From positions 62,001 to 126,000 of the forward strand of contig JAQVKM010000001.1 in the NCBI GenBank assembly GCA_028694645.1: a stretch of 64,000 bases of DNA, read 5' to 3'. The position numbers and the translations under genes are program-made. This DNA comes from Bacilli bacterium (GTDB lineage: Bacteria; Bacillota_I; Bacilli_A; RF39; UBA660). This document shows, piece after piece, positions 25,960-33,560 of the stretch. Each line of letters starts with the position of its first letter. The first letter of the stretch is position 1. The notes beneath the pieces are model-generated. The model saw only the letters and a list, made by a program, of their open reading frames with translations. It was not told the origin of the DNA and searched no databases.

Positions 25960-26727
25960 ATGAAAAATAATAGAAAAAAAAATAAAAAGAAAATACCAAA
26001 TAAAAAAATACAAAAAAAAATACCTAAAAAAATAGTTCAACATAAATATGAAAAAGTTAAAGTTAGAAAAATAAGATATGGTAGAATTCTTGTATTTTTA
26101 TTAATAATATTTCTATTATTTTATTTAATATCAACATTTGTTAAATTCCCAATTAAAAACATTTTTATTTATAATAATCAAATATTAAGTGATCAAGAAA
26201 TAATTGAATTAGCAAGTTTAGAAAATTATCCTTCAATTTTTTATAAAACTAGTTTTTCAATAGAAAAAATGTTAGAAAAAAATATATATATAAAAGATGC
26301 AAAAGTTAAAAAAAGAAGTTTAAGTGAAATTGCTATATATATAGAAGAAAATAATCCGCTTTTTTATGATACAACTTTATCTAAAACAATATTTGAAAAT
26401 AAAGAAACAACTACTGATATATTAAAAGTTCCAGTTTTAATTAATTATGTTCCAGACACTATATATGATGATTTTATTAAAAAAATGAGTGAAATTGATA
26501 CAGAAATTTTAAATCGTATTTCAGAAATAAAATATGATCCTAATACTGTAGATACAGAAAGATTTTTATTAACAATGTCAGATGGTAATTATGTTTATTT
26601 AACTTTAGAAGAATTTGATAAAATAAATAGTTATGTAGATATATATTTAGATATAATTGGAAAATATGGAAACAAAATAGGAATACTTTATTTAGATTCA
26701 GGAGAGTATTTTAAAATTTTGGAATAA
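25960..26727 (+). CDS. ftsQ: Cell-division protein FtsQ/DivIB
   Basis: A 255-residue bitopic protein: a very basic cytoplasmic N-terminus (residues 1-45), one membrane helix (about 46-66, ILVFLLIIFLLFYLIST), then a POTRA-type domain (about 70-135; FPIKNIFIYNNQILSDQEII, with KDAKVKKRSLSEIAIYIEE) and a beta domain ending near DSGEYFKILE. FtsQ/DivIB scaffolds FtsL-FtsB (DivIC) in the divisome. ATG 25960 has AGAGGG upstream; the alternative TTG 25942 lies inside murB. A strong terminator follows, so ftsA and ftsZ are not in this operon. Confidence 0.85.
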   Translation: MKNNRKKNKKKIPNKKIQKKIPKKIVQHKYEKVKVRKIRYGRILVFLLIIFLLFYLISTFVKFPIKNIFIYNNQILSDQEIIELASLENYPSIFYKTSFSIEKMLEKNIYIKDAKVKKRSLSEIAIYIEENNPLFYDTTLSKTIFENKETTTDILKVPVLINYVPDTIYDDFIKKMSEIDTEILNRISEIKYDPNTVDTERFLLTMSDGNYVYLTLEEFDKINSYVDIYLDIIGKYGNKIGILYLDSGEYFKILE

Positions 26728-26748
26728 AATAATTTTAAAAAATATATG

Positions 26749-26774
26749 AGATGATTTATTATCATCTTTTTTTT
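26749..26774 (+). terminator. Terminator of the murG-murB-ftsQ operon
   Basis: AGATGAT / ATCATCT stem, loop TTATT, followed by seven T. Confidence 0.8.
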
Positions 26775-26815
26775 ACGTATATTTACATTGTTAAAATGAT
26801 AAATTAAAAAAATTA

Positions 26816-26844
26816 TTGACTTATTAAAATATATTTAATATACT
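26816..26844 (+). promoter_or_regulatory. Sigma-A promoter of the riboswitch leader
   Basis: TTGACT (26816-26821) and TATACT (26839-26844), 17-base spacer. A second -10-like TATAAT at 26850-26855 would start the transcript right at the aptamer. Confidence 0.6.
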
Positions 26845-26854
26845 TTAGGTATAA

Positions 26855-26935
26855 TATATTAGCAAAGTTTATGAAAATAAATGACGCAAAACTTTAGAGC
26901 CTAAAAATTCATTTGAATTTATGGCAGTCAGTTGC
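26855..26935 (+). promoter_or_regulatory. GEMM-I (c-di-GMP-I type) riboswitch aptamer, variant
   Basis: The order of conserved elements is that of the GEMM-I aptamer. AGCAAAG is followed by a P2 hairpin closed by GAAA (GTTTAT-GAAA-ATAAAT). Next come GACGCAAAACTTTAGAGCC and CTAAA with the tetraloop receptor, a P3 hairpin (AAATTC-ATTT-GAATTT), and ATGGCAGTCAGTTGC. The common consensus has GGGCAAA and GGCAGCC. Here the bases at the ligand-contact positions equivalent to G20 and C92 read A and U. A convincing P1 helix is missing: I see no 5' partner for CAGTTGC. An intrinsic terminator begins in its last two bases, and the first prepilin-like adhesin gene follows, so it should control transcription of the tandem surface-protein genes. 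Confidence 0.85.
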
Positions 26936-26959
26936 ACATTAAATAAATGTGCTTTTTTT
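26934..26959 (+). terminator. Riboswitch expression-platform terminator
   Basis: GCACATT / AATGTGC stem with seven T. The first G and C are shared with the 3' end of the aptamer, so ligand binding and terminator folding can compete. Confidence 0.8.
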
Positions 26960-26991
26960 GTTAAAAAACATCTATAAATGTTGGAGGATTT

Positions 26992-28947
26992 ATGAAAAAA
27001 GGATTTACGCTTATTGAGTTGTTGGCAGTAATAGTAATACTAGCTGTTATAGCTTTAATAGCTATACCTAGTATAATGGGAATCATAACGAAAGCTAAAA
27101 GAAGTGCAGCAGAAAGTAGTGCACATAATTATGTTAGATCTGTAGAAATGAGTTTACTGACACTTAAAGAAGATGATGAAGAATTAATCGGTTATTACAG
27201 TGTAGATAGCATAAATGATAAAGTTTCATTAAATGGATCAAAACCAAGCAGAGGATATTTAACAATATCAGAAGATGAGATAGTTGTAGAGGCAAGATTA
27301 TGTATAATGGGGTTAGAAGTGTATTATGATGGGACTAATGCAAAAGTTTTAGCAGATAATTGTGATAATATGGGACCTATATTGACAGATGGTAATTATT
27401 TAATGGCTAGGCCGCTAAATACAAAGTATTATTTTATAGAAAATGATGAAATTATAGATAATCAATCATATAATGGAGGGAGTTATTTTTGGACCTATGA
27501 GTATCTTTATGAAGATAATAATTATATAGAAAAAGGGCATCTTCTTGATATAATATCAATTTCATTTGTCAATTATATAGATATTTCTAATGCTGTGGAA
27601 CAATGGGATTTATCTTATGAACAAGATAAATCTATAATGGGGTGGTTAAAAGAAAATTCTTCCAATCCAGGTTATTATGATTTATATATAGGAAGTAATG
27701 AGAAAATATATGCTAACCCAGATTCATCATATTGGTTTTCAGATATGACTAGTATCCAAACAATCAATTTTGATAATTTTGATACTTCTTGGGTAAATAA
27801 TATGTCTTCAATGTTTAGTTCCGTATTGTCATTAGAAAGTATAAATGTAAGCAATTTTAATACATCTAAAGTTACAGATATGTCTTATATGTTTTCACAC
27901 ATGGAAAGTATTACCTCTTTAGATTTAAGCAATTTTAATACATCAAATGTTACTAATATGTTAGGCATGTTTGAACGACTATATTCATTAGAAAATATAA
28001 ATGTAGTTAATTTTGATACATCTAAAGTTACAGATATGTCTTATATGTTTTCACACATGAAAAATATTACATCTTTAGATTTAAGTAGTTTTGATACATC
28101 AAATGTTAATAAAATGAAAGAAACATTTGTTGATATGGAGGCATTAACATATTTGAATATAGCTAATTTTAATACATTTAAAGTTACAGACATGTCTTAT
28201 ATGTTTGCACACATGGAGAGTATTACATCTTTAAATTTAAGTAGTTTTGATACATCAAATGTTACTAATATGTTGGGTATGTTTAATGGACTATATTCAT
28301 TAGAAAGTCTAAACTTAAATAATTTTAATACATCAAATGTTACTAATATGTCTTGTATGTTTGAAGATATGACATCTTTATTATCATTAAATTTAAGTAG
28401 TTTTAACACATCAAAAGTTACTAATATGTCTTATATGTTTGAAAATCTAATAGCAATTCAAAATTTAGATGTAAGTAGTTTTGATACATCAAGTGTTACA
28501 GACATGTCTTATATGTTTGCACACATGGAAAGTATTACCTCTTTAGATTTAAGTAATTTTGATACAGCACATGTAACAAATATGAATAGAATGTTTTATA
28601 ATGTAAGCGCATTAACAAGTTTAGATTTGAGTAATTTTAATACATCAAATGTAACGGATATGTCATGGATGTTTTCTTGGGCACAATCTATAACAAGTTT
28701 GAATATAAGTAATTTTGATACATCAAATGTAACAGATATGTCATTTATGTTTGAGATAATGACATCATTAACAAGTTTAAATCTTAGAAGTTTTGATACA
28801 TCAAATGTAACAAATATGACTCAAATGTTTAATTCTGATGAGTTGTTGACTACAATATATGTAGGACCTGATTGGACTACAACAGGTGTTAACACATTAG
28901 ATATGTTTCGTTATTGTGGAACATCTAGTGTAACTTTAGTACCATAA
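26992..28947 (+). CDS. Prepilin-like surface protein with DUF285 repeats (1)
   Basis: A 651-residue protein starting with a type IV prepilin leader, MKKG|FTLIELLAVIVILAVI, cut by a prepilin peptidase before Phe5. Residues about 29-130 resemble a small pilin-like head with paired cysteines. From about residue 255 there are some 14 tandem 26-residue DUF285 repeats of the type NFDTSKVTDMSYMF, each ending LDLS-like, which stack as a BspA-like leucine-rich solenoid. The last segment caps with a CGTSSVTLVP end. DUF285 proteins are surface adhesins in Firmicutes and Mollicutes. It is the first gene after the riboswitch, with GGAGG upstream. It is likely to be displayed on the cell surface or pilus tip. 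Confidence 0.88.
   Translation: MKKGFTLIELLAVIVILAVIALIAIPSIMGIITKAKRSAAESSAHNYVRSVEMSLLTLKEDDEELIGYYSVDSINDKVSLNGSKPSRGYLTISEDEIVVEARLCIMGLEVYYDGTNAKVLADNCDNMGPILTDGNYLMARPLNTKYYFIENDEIIDNQSYNGGSYFWTYEYLYEDNNYIEKGHLLDIISISFVNYIDISNAVEQWDLSYEQDKSIMGWLKENSSNPGYYDLYIGSNEKIYANPDSSYWFSDMTSIQTINFDNFDTSWVNNMSSMFSSVLSLESINVSNFNTSKVTDMSYMFSHMESITSLDLSNFNTSNVTNMLGMFERLYSLENINVVNFDTSKVTDMSYMFSHMKNITSLDLSSFDTSNVNKMKETFVDMEALTYLNIANFNTFKVTDMSYMFAHMESITSLNLSSFDTSNVTNMLGMFNGLYSLESLNLNNFNTSNVTNMSCMFEDMTSLLSLNLSSFNTSKVTNMSYMFENLIAIQNLDVSSFDTSSVTDMSYMFAHMESITSLDLSNFDTAHVTNMNRMFYNVSALTSLDLSNFNTSNVTDMSWMFSWAQSITSLNISNFDTSNVTDMSFMFEIMTSLTSLNLRSFDTSNVTNMTQMFNSDELLTTIYVGPDWTTTGVNTLDMFRYCGTSSVTLVP
27770..28830 (+). 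repeat. Tandem 78-bp DUF285-coding repeats
   Basis: About 14 in-frame copies of a 78-base unit encoding NF(D/N)TS(K/N)VT(D/N)MSxMF. Several 30-40 base blocks are identical, e.g. those encoding VTDMSYMFSHM at about 27876-27906 and 28027-28060, which makes slippage and copy-number change likely. Confidence 0.85.
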
Positions 28948-29004
28948 AGTATTAAATGAACAATTATAAATTTATAAAATAAAAATATAAACGTTGGAGG
29001 ATTT

Positions 29005-30471
29005 ATGAAAAAAGGGTTTACGCTTATTGAGTTGTTAGCTGTAATAGTAATACTAGCTGTTATAGCTTTAATAGCTATACCTAGTATAATGGGAATAATA
29101 ACGAAAGCTAAAAGAGGAGCAGCTGAGGCTAGTGCATATAATTATATTGAAACTGTAGAAACAGGAGTAGTAACATCACAACTAAATGGTGAAAATTTAA
29201 CAGGATATTATGATGTTATAGAATTAGAAAATAAAGTATTATTGAAAGGAACAAAACCAAGTAAAGGCAATGTTACTTTAGCTGATAAAGGTAAAGTAGA
29301 AACAGCAACATTGTGTATAAATGGATTTATTGTAAACTATAATGGAACATATGCTAAAGTAGTATCTAATAATTGTAATAATATGGATACAAATGCGACT
29401 CTTATAGCTAGACCTAGCAATTCAATAGGGTATGATGTGGATGGTGAAGGACATCTTGTTGCTAATCCCAGTTATGATGGAGGAAATTATTTCTGGACTT
29501 GTGAATATTCTTCTGGATATCCAATATCAGGGCATTGTAATGATATAACTTCAATATCTTTTGTTAATTATGTAGATACGAAAGACGCAGTAGAAAAGTG
29601 GGATCTTTCAGAAGAAAAAAACAATAGCATAGTAGCTTGGATTGAAGTTGATGAAAATGATGAATCATCTTATAGTTTATACATAGGGAGTTTTGGTACT
29701 ATATATGCTAATTCCAATTCATCATATTGGTTTGCTTATTTTAATAATCTCAATTCACTTGATTTAAGTAATTTTGATACATCAAAAGTAACAAATATGT
29801 CACGCTTGTTTGCTGGTTTAGAATTAGAAAATTTAGATTTAAGTAATTTTGACACATCAAAAGTAATAGATATGTCATATATGTTTTTTCAAATGAATTT
29901 TTTAAGAAATCTTGATTTAAGTAATTTTGATACATCAAAGGTAGAAAATATGTCATGGATGTTTACTCATATGTCTAATTTAGGGGACCTTAATATTAGT
30001 AATTTTGATACTTCAAGTGTAACAAATATGTCATATATGTTTACTTTTACATCAGGACTAAGTAATCTAGATTTAAGTAATTTTGACACATCAAAAGTAA
30101 CAAATATGTCATATATGTTTGATTGGATGGCATCCTTATCAAGCTTAAATGTAAGTAATTTTAATACATCAAATGTAACAAATATGTCATGGATGTTTTA
30201 TAAAACGTATTCTTTATCAAGTTTAGATGTAAGTAATTTTAATACATCAAAAGTAACAAATATGTCAGGTATGTTTGCTGGTATGTCTAATTTGGTGAAC
30301 CTTAATATTAATAATTTTAATACATCAAATGTAACTAACATGGATTATATGTTTAATCACAGTACTAAATTATCGACAATATATGTAGGATCTAATTGGA
30401 CAACTTCTGGTGCTTCTATATCATATATGTTTGAAGGTTGTGGAACATCCAGTGTAACTTTAGTACCATAA
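29005..30471 (+). CDS. Prepilin-like surface protein with DUF285 repeats (2)
   Basis: A 488-residue paralogue of the preceding gene. The prepilin leader MKKGFTLIELLAVIVILAVI is identical, the head domain (residues 29-130) is closely similar, and about eight DUF285 repeats (residues about 248-445) precede the same type of cap ending CGTSSVTLVP. The 57-base spacer upstream is nearly the same as the spacer before the third gene, showing tandem duplication. GGAGG precedes the ATG. With no terminator between them, all three genes can be transcribed from the riboswitch leader. The lower repeat number would give a shorter stalk than paralogue 1. Confidence 0.88.
   Translation: MKKGFTLIELLAVIVILAVIALIAIPSIMGIITKAKRGAAEASAYNYIETVETGVVTSQLNGENLTGYYDVIELENKVLLKGTKPSKGNVTLADKGKVETATLCINGFIVNYNGTYAKVVSNNCNNMDTNATLIARPSNSIGYDVDGEGHLVANPSYDGGNYFWTCEYSSGYPISGHCNDITSISFVNYVDTKDAVEKWDLSEEKNNSIVAWIEVDENDESSYSLYIGSFGTIYANSNSSYWFAYFNNLNSLDLSNFDTSKVTNMSRLFAGLELENLDLSNFDTSKVIDMSYMFFQMNFLRNLDLSNFDTSKVENMSWMFTHMSNLGDLNISNFDTSSVTNMSYMFTFTSGLSNLDLSNFDTSKVTNMSYMFDWMASLSSLNVSNFNTSNVTNMSWMFYKTYSLSSLDVSNFNTSKVTNMSGMFAGMSNLVNLNINNFNTSNVTNMDYMFNHSTKLSTIYVGSNWTTSGASISYMFEGCGTSSVTLVP
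29750..30345 (+). repeat. Tandem DUF285-coding repeats
   Basis: About eight 75-78-base units encoding NFDTSKVTNMSYMF-type repeats, more uniform than those of the first paralogue. Confidence 0.8.
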
Positions 30472-30528
30472 AGTATTAAATGAATAATTATAAATTTTTA
30501 AAATAAAAATAAGAAAATTGGAGGATTT

Positions 30529-31632
30529 ATGAAAAAAGGGTTTACGTTAATCGAACTTCTAGCTGTCATAGTAATACTAGCTGTCATAGCTTTAATAGCA
30601 GTACCTAGTATAATGGGAATAATAACGAAAGCTAAAAGAGGAGCAGCAGAAGGAAGCGCTCATAATTATGTTAAAGCAGTAGAAACTTCTGTAGTGACGT
30701 CACAATTAAATGGTGAAAATTTAACAGGATATTATAATGTAAATAATTTAGAAGATAAGGTCCTATTAAAAGGAACAAAACCAAGTAGCGGCAATGTAAC
30801 TTTAGCAAATAATGGAAAAGTAGAAGAAGCAACATTATGTATAAATGGGTTGGAAGTAAAATATGATGGAACATATGCTAAAGTAGTTTCAGATAATTGT
30901 AGTAATATAACCAACCCAACTTACACAATATATGCTAATGGAACATCGATATATTTTAATCCAGTAACAGGACTTACATGTACAGCGGCAGAAGCAGTAA
31001 GTACACCAGGAACAAAAACAGGATGTATGAAATGGTATACATTTAATGATGGTGGAGCATCTACCGATACAATTAACTTAATTCTAGATCACAATACAAC
31101 TGCAGACATAGCATGGAATTATTCGGGTAATAAATCAACAGGTCCAATTGAAGTTATGACACAATTAGCATCTGATACTAGTTCTTGGGCAGGAATACCA
31201 ACAAGAACAGATAGTTATACTGTAAATAATGCAACAGCTAATTACACAATAGATTATAGTACATATAAAGCAAGACTAATAACAGCACAAGAGATAGCTC
31301 AAATAACAGGTAATTTAACTTTCAATGAAGTAACTGCAACATGGGAAAACGATGCATATTATTTGGATAGTAATACTAGAACGCAAATGGCCACTACAAT
31401 AGGAGCAAGTAATTATGATTGGTTATTTGATTATACAGAGGAATGCACAAATTATGGATGTAATATAGCAGATTCGTCTAGTATTGGATATTGGACGGCT
31501 ACTGCTGTTAGGCAAACTTATACAGCAGCGTGGGATATAATCAGAAGCGGTTTTTTAAATATTTGTGATATAAGAGCTACGGAGGATATCGGCCTTCGCC
31601 CAGTTATAACAATACCTAAATCTAGTTTATAA
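30529..31632 (+). CDS. Prepilin-like protein with a distinct C-terminal domain
   Basis: A 367-residue protein with the same prepilin leader and head domain (residues 1-125) as the two DUF285 paralogues but an unrelated C-terminus (about 135-367) without repeats. That domain has LTCTAAEAV, CMKWYTFNDGG, CTNYGCNIADSSSIGYWTAT and a final IGLRPVITIPKSSL, a pattern I associate with surface proteins of gut Firmicutes; the ending resembles formylglycine-enzyme/lectin-like folds used in phage receptor-binding proteins, but this is tentative. The three genes thus share an exchangeable display stem with different heads. A strong terminator follows. Confidence 0.82.
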   Translation: MKKGFTLIELLAVIVILAVIALIAVPSIMGIITKAKRGAAEGSAHNYVKAVETSVVTSQLNGENLTGYYNVNNLEDKVLLKGTKPSSGNVTLANNGKVEEATLCINGLEVKYDGTYAKVVSDNCSNITNPTYTIYANGTSIYFNPVTGLTCTAAEAVSTPGTKTGCMKWYTFNDGGASTDTINLILDHNTTADIAWNYSGNKSTGPIEVMTQLASDTSSWAGIPTRTDSYTVNNATANYTIDYSTYKARLITAQEIAQITGNLTFNEVTATWENDAYYLDSNTRTQMATTIGASNYDWLFDYTEECTNYGCNIADSSSIGYWTATAVRQTYTAAWDIIRSGFLNICDIRATEDIGLRPVITIPKSSL

Positions 31633-31651
31633 AATAATAATTTTGATAATA

Positions 31652-31681
31652 AAAAAATGTTTATTTAAAAACATTTTTTTT
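31652..31681. terminator. Bidirectional terminator after the prepilin-like genes
   Basis: An 11-bp stem (AAAAAATGTTT / AAACATTTTTT) with T-run, shared with the convergent DUF192 gene. Confidence 0.8.
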
Positions 31682-31985
31682 ATTTAAAATTAATATCATT
31701 TAGATTCAATATATTACTAGAAAACTCATATATATATTTAACTTTATTATTTTTAGGTATTATTTTATTTGGTTTAACATTTTGATAAATACAAATAATT
31801 TTATTATCAACATCAGTCATAATCAAATCTAGGTTTTGAAAACAAAAAAAAGTATGAAGAATACAATTATCAAATCTTAATCCATAATTAACTTTTTTTC
31901 TTTTAAACATAAAACCAATTAATTTAGACTTAAAATTATTACATATTTTTATATCATATATTTTGTTATCTGATATTAGTTTCAT
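31680..31985 (-). CDS. DUF192-family protein
   Basis: A 101-residue protein matching DUF192 (IDNNxxR family): FKSKLIGFMFKRKKVNYGLR, the NCILHTFFCFQNLDLIMTD core and NKIICIYQNVKPNKI. The family function is unknown; members are often encoded beside Tad pilus genes, as here. Many have a signal peptide, but this one does not. It is convergent with the prepilin-like genes and divergent from the Flp pilin, so its expression is separate from both. Confidence 0.82.
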   Translation of the reverse strand: MKLISDNKIYDIKICNNFKSKLIGFMFKRKKVNYGLRFDNCILHTFFCFQNLDLIMTDVDNKIICIYQNVKPNKIIPKNNKVKYIYEFSSNILNLNDINFK

Positions 31986-32022
31986 TTTATCACCAAATAT
32001 AATATATCATATTAAAAAATAT

Positions 32023-32051
32023 TTGACAAATAAACAAAAAAAGTATAAGAT
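32023..32051 (+). promoter_or_regulatory. Probable promoter of the Flp pilin gene
   Basis: TTGACA at 32023-32028 with TAAGAT at 32046-32051 (17-base spacer); the overlapping TATAAG gives a 15-base spacer. Confidence 0.45.
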
Positions 32052-32083
32052 GTTAGTAGACATACTATACAGGAGGTATTTAT

Positions 32084-32281
32084 ATGAGACTAAATAATAG
32101 AGGACAAGCTTTAGTTGAATATTTATTAATAATTGCAGTAATAAGTGTTGTAGTTGTAAGTATTGTTAAATTATTAGGTGGTTATCTGCAAGATTCTATG
32201 ACCAAATCTTCTTGTGCTTTAGTTGATAAAGTGTATGTAGAAGGTTCTAAACCTGGTGAAGGAATGTGTGTAGATCAATAA
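32084..32281 (+). CDS. Flp-type (Tad) major pilin
   Basis: A 65-residue prepilin: short basic leader MRLNNRG, then QALVEYLLIIAVISVVVVSIV, the Flp-family hydrophobic segment with Glu at position 5 of the mature protein. Cleavage is expected after Gly7. The small C-terminal part contains two cysteines (SSCAL and GMCVD) that could form a disulfide. Flp pilins polymerise into the Tad adhesive pilus, powered by the TadA ATPase encoded downstream. AGGAGG supports the start. It has its own promoter and terminator, as expected for a pilin needed in excess. Confidence 0.88.
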   Translation: MRLNNRGQALVEYLLIIAVISVVVVSIVKLLGGYLQDSMTKSSCALVDKVYVEGSKPGEGMCVDQ

Positions 32282-32299
32282 GAGTTTAAAACTCTTTTT
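32280..32299 (+). terminator. Terminator after the Flp pilin
   Basis: AAGAGTTT / AAACTCTT inverted repeat with a T-run, directly at the stop codon. Confidence 0.65.
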
Positions 32300-32353
32300 A
32301 TTTGCTTATTTTTATATAATGATATATAATATCTATTGCATTGGAGGTATATT

Positions 32354-32755
32354 ATGATACTTGATTTTAAAACAATAGATTTTTGTAAACTTTTAGTAGC
32401 TAATATGAAACTAGAAAATATAGATAAATTTAATGTTAATATTATATCTAGTGAATTATCATTATTTTATAATGATATTAAATATCAACCATTATTTAAT
32501 GATTTACATATAAATAAATTAAATGAAATAGAAAATTTAAAGATTGTATTTTTTGATATGTTAACTAGTGGATATCAATATTTTTATCAACAAATAAATC
32601 AACCAAACATATATTATATTGCTTTAAAAGAAAGTGATGCCCTTAAAATAAGTAATTTATATAAACCAAATTATCAAATATTAATGAAACAAATGGTTAT
32701 AGAATATAAATCATTAATTGATGAAAAAAAATTAGTTAAAAGAATAATAAAGTAA
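32354..32755 (+). CDS. Unknown small protein in the Tad region
   Basis: A 133-residue soluble protein with no motif I recognise; it is mixed helix and strand, without signal peptide or membrane segment. It lies between the Flp pilin and the main Tad operon, with a terminator on both sides, so it is a separate unit. ATG 32354 is chosen because TTGGAGG precedes it; the in-frame TTG 32336 has no ribosome-binding site. A role in pilus control is only suggested by position. Confidence 0.65.
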   Translation: MILDFKTIDFCKLLVANMKLENIDKFNVNIISSELSLFYNDIKYQPLFNDLHINKLNEIENLKIVFFDMLTSGYQYFYQQINQPNIYYIALKESDALKISNLYKPNYQILMKQMVIEYKSLIDEKKLVKRIIK

Positions 32756-32764
32756 ATTATTATA

Positions 32765-32800
32765 AAAAGACTTAAATATATTGTTAAAAGTCTTTTTTTT
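32765..32800 (+). terminator. Terminator overlapping the Tad-operon promoter
   Basis: AAAAGACTT / AAGTCTTTT with a 14-base loop and nine T. Confidence 0.7.
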
Positions 32801-32809
32801 TGATATAAT
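32781..32809 (+). promoter_or_regulatory. Promoter of the main Tad operon
   Basis: TTGTTA (32781-32786) and TATAAT (32804-32809), 17-base spacer. The start would fall near 32816, downstream of the first ATG at 32815, which argues for translation from ATG 32836. Confidence 0.55.
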
Positions 32810-32835
32810 TTTTAATGATAGGAAAGCGTGATAAT

Positions 32836-33174
32836 ATGAAAAATAATAAAGGTCAAGCACTGATAGAATTTATTCTTATTTTACCCGTTTTTTTAATGAT
32901 TATTTTAGGAATAATAGATTTTGGTAAAATATTCTATACAAAATATACAATGCAAAATGATTTGGATGTAATAGCTGATTTATATAAAAATAATAAAATA
33001 GATGAATATAATAATTATGCTGCAAACAATGATTTAAATTTACAAATATCATCTAATATAGAACTTACTACTATAAAAATAACAAAAAACATTGACATTA
33101 TGACTCCAGGATTGGATAAAATACTTGGTAATCCATATTTGATTGAAGAAAGTATGATTGTTTCAAATGAATAA
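32836..33174 (+). CDS. TadE-like minor pseudopilin
   Basis: A 112-residue protein with the TadE-type prepilin N-terminus KGQALIEFILILPVFLMIILG, cleaved after Gly, and a short extracellular C-terminal part. TadE and TadF are minor pseudopilins needed for Tad pilus assembly. ATG 32836 has an AGGAAAG site; ATG 32815 would precede the predicted transcript start. The 3' end overlaps the next pseudopilin gene by eight bases. This is the first gene of an operon running through tadZ, tadA, tadB, tadC and murC. Confidence 0.82.
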   Translation: MKNNKGQALIEFILILPVFLMIILGIIDFGKIFYTKYTMQNDLDVIADLYKNNKIDEYNNYAANNDLNLQISSNIELTTIKITKNIDIMTPGLDKILGNPYLIEESMIVSNE

Positions 33175-33559
33175 TAAAGGACAAACATTAGTACTTTTTG
33201 TAATGTTATTACCAGTTATTTTAGTAGTTATGGGAATTGTAGTTGATTTAGGAATGATTAGTATAACAAAAAGAAAAATTGATAATAATATCAAACAGGT
33301 TATTGAAGTTAATTTAGAAAAAATGGAAAATAATTATTCACAAGATGAAATCAAAAACAATATTAATAATCTGTTAACAGCTAATTTAGGAATGATTGAA
33401 AATAATATTGTTTTATCTGAAGATCAAATAGAAATTACTGTTAATAAAAAAATAAATTATATTTTTGCATTTTTATTTAATAAAAAAAATATTGATTACT
33501 CAGTTACTTATATAGGAATTATAAATGATAATCAAATAAAAATACAAAGGAGGAAATAA
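33167..33559 (+). CDS. Second TadE/TadG-like pseudopilin
   Basis: A 130-residue protein: MNNKGQTLVLFVMLLPVILV is a Tad-type pseudopilin N-terminus lacking the usual Glu5 (Val-Leu instead of Val-Glu), followed by MGIVVDLGMISITKRKIDNN, as in TadG/TadE-like proteins. The remaining residues form a small extracellular head. Missing Glu5, it may be a minor or anchoring subunit rather than a polymerising pilin. It overlaps the preceding gene by eight bases and is followed by tadZ after a one-base gap, so it is firmly part of the operon. Confidence 0.78.
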   Translation: MNNKGQTLVLFVMLLPVILVVMGIVVDLGMISITKRKIDNNIKQVIEVNLEKMENNYSQDEIKNNINNLLTANLGMIENNIVLSEDQIEITVNKKINYIFAFLFNKKNIDYSVTYIGIINDNQIKIQRRK

Positions 33560-33560
33560 C

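Noticed and set aside
27770..30345. Repeated DNA blocks that could look like a CRISPR array
   Set aside because: The repeats are in frame, 75-78 bases with coding variation and no constant-length unique spacers; they encode DUF285 repeats.
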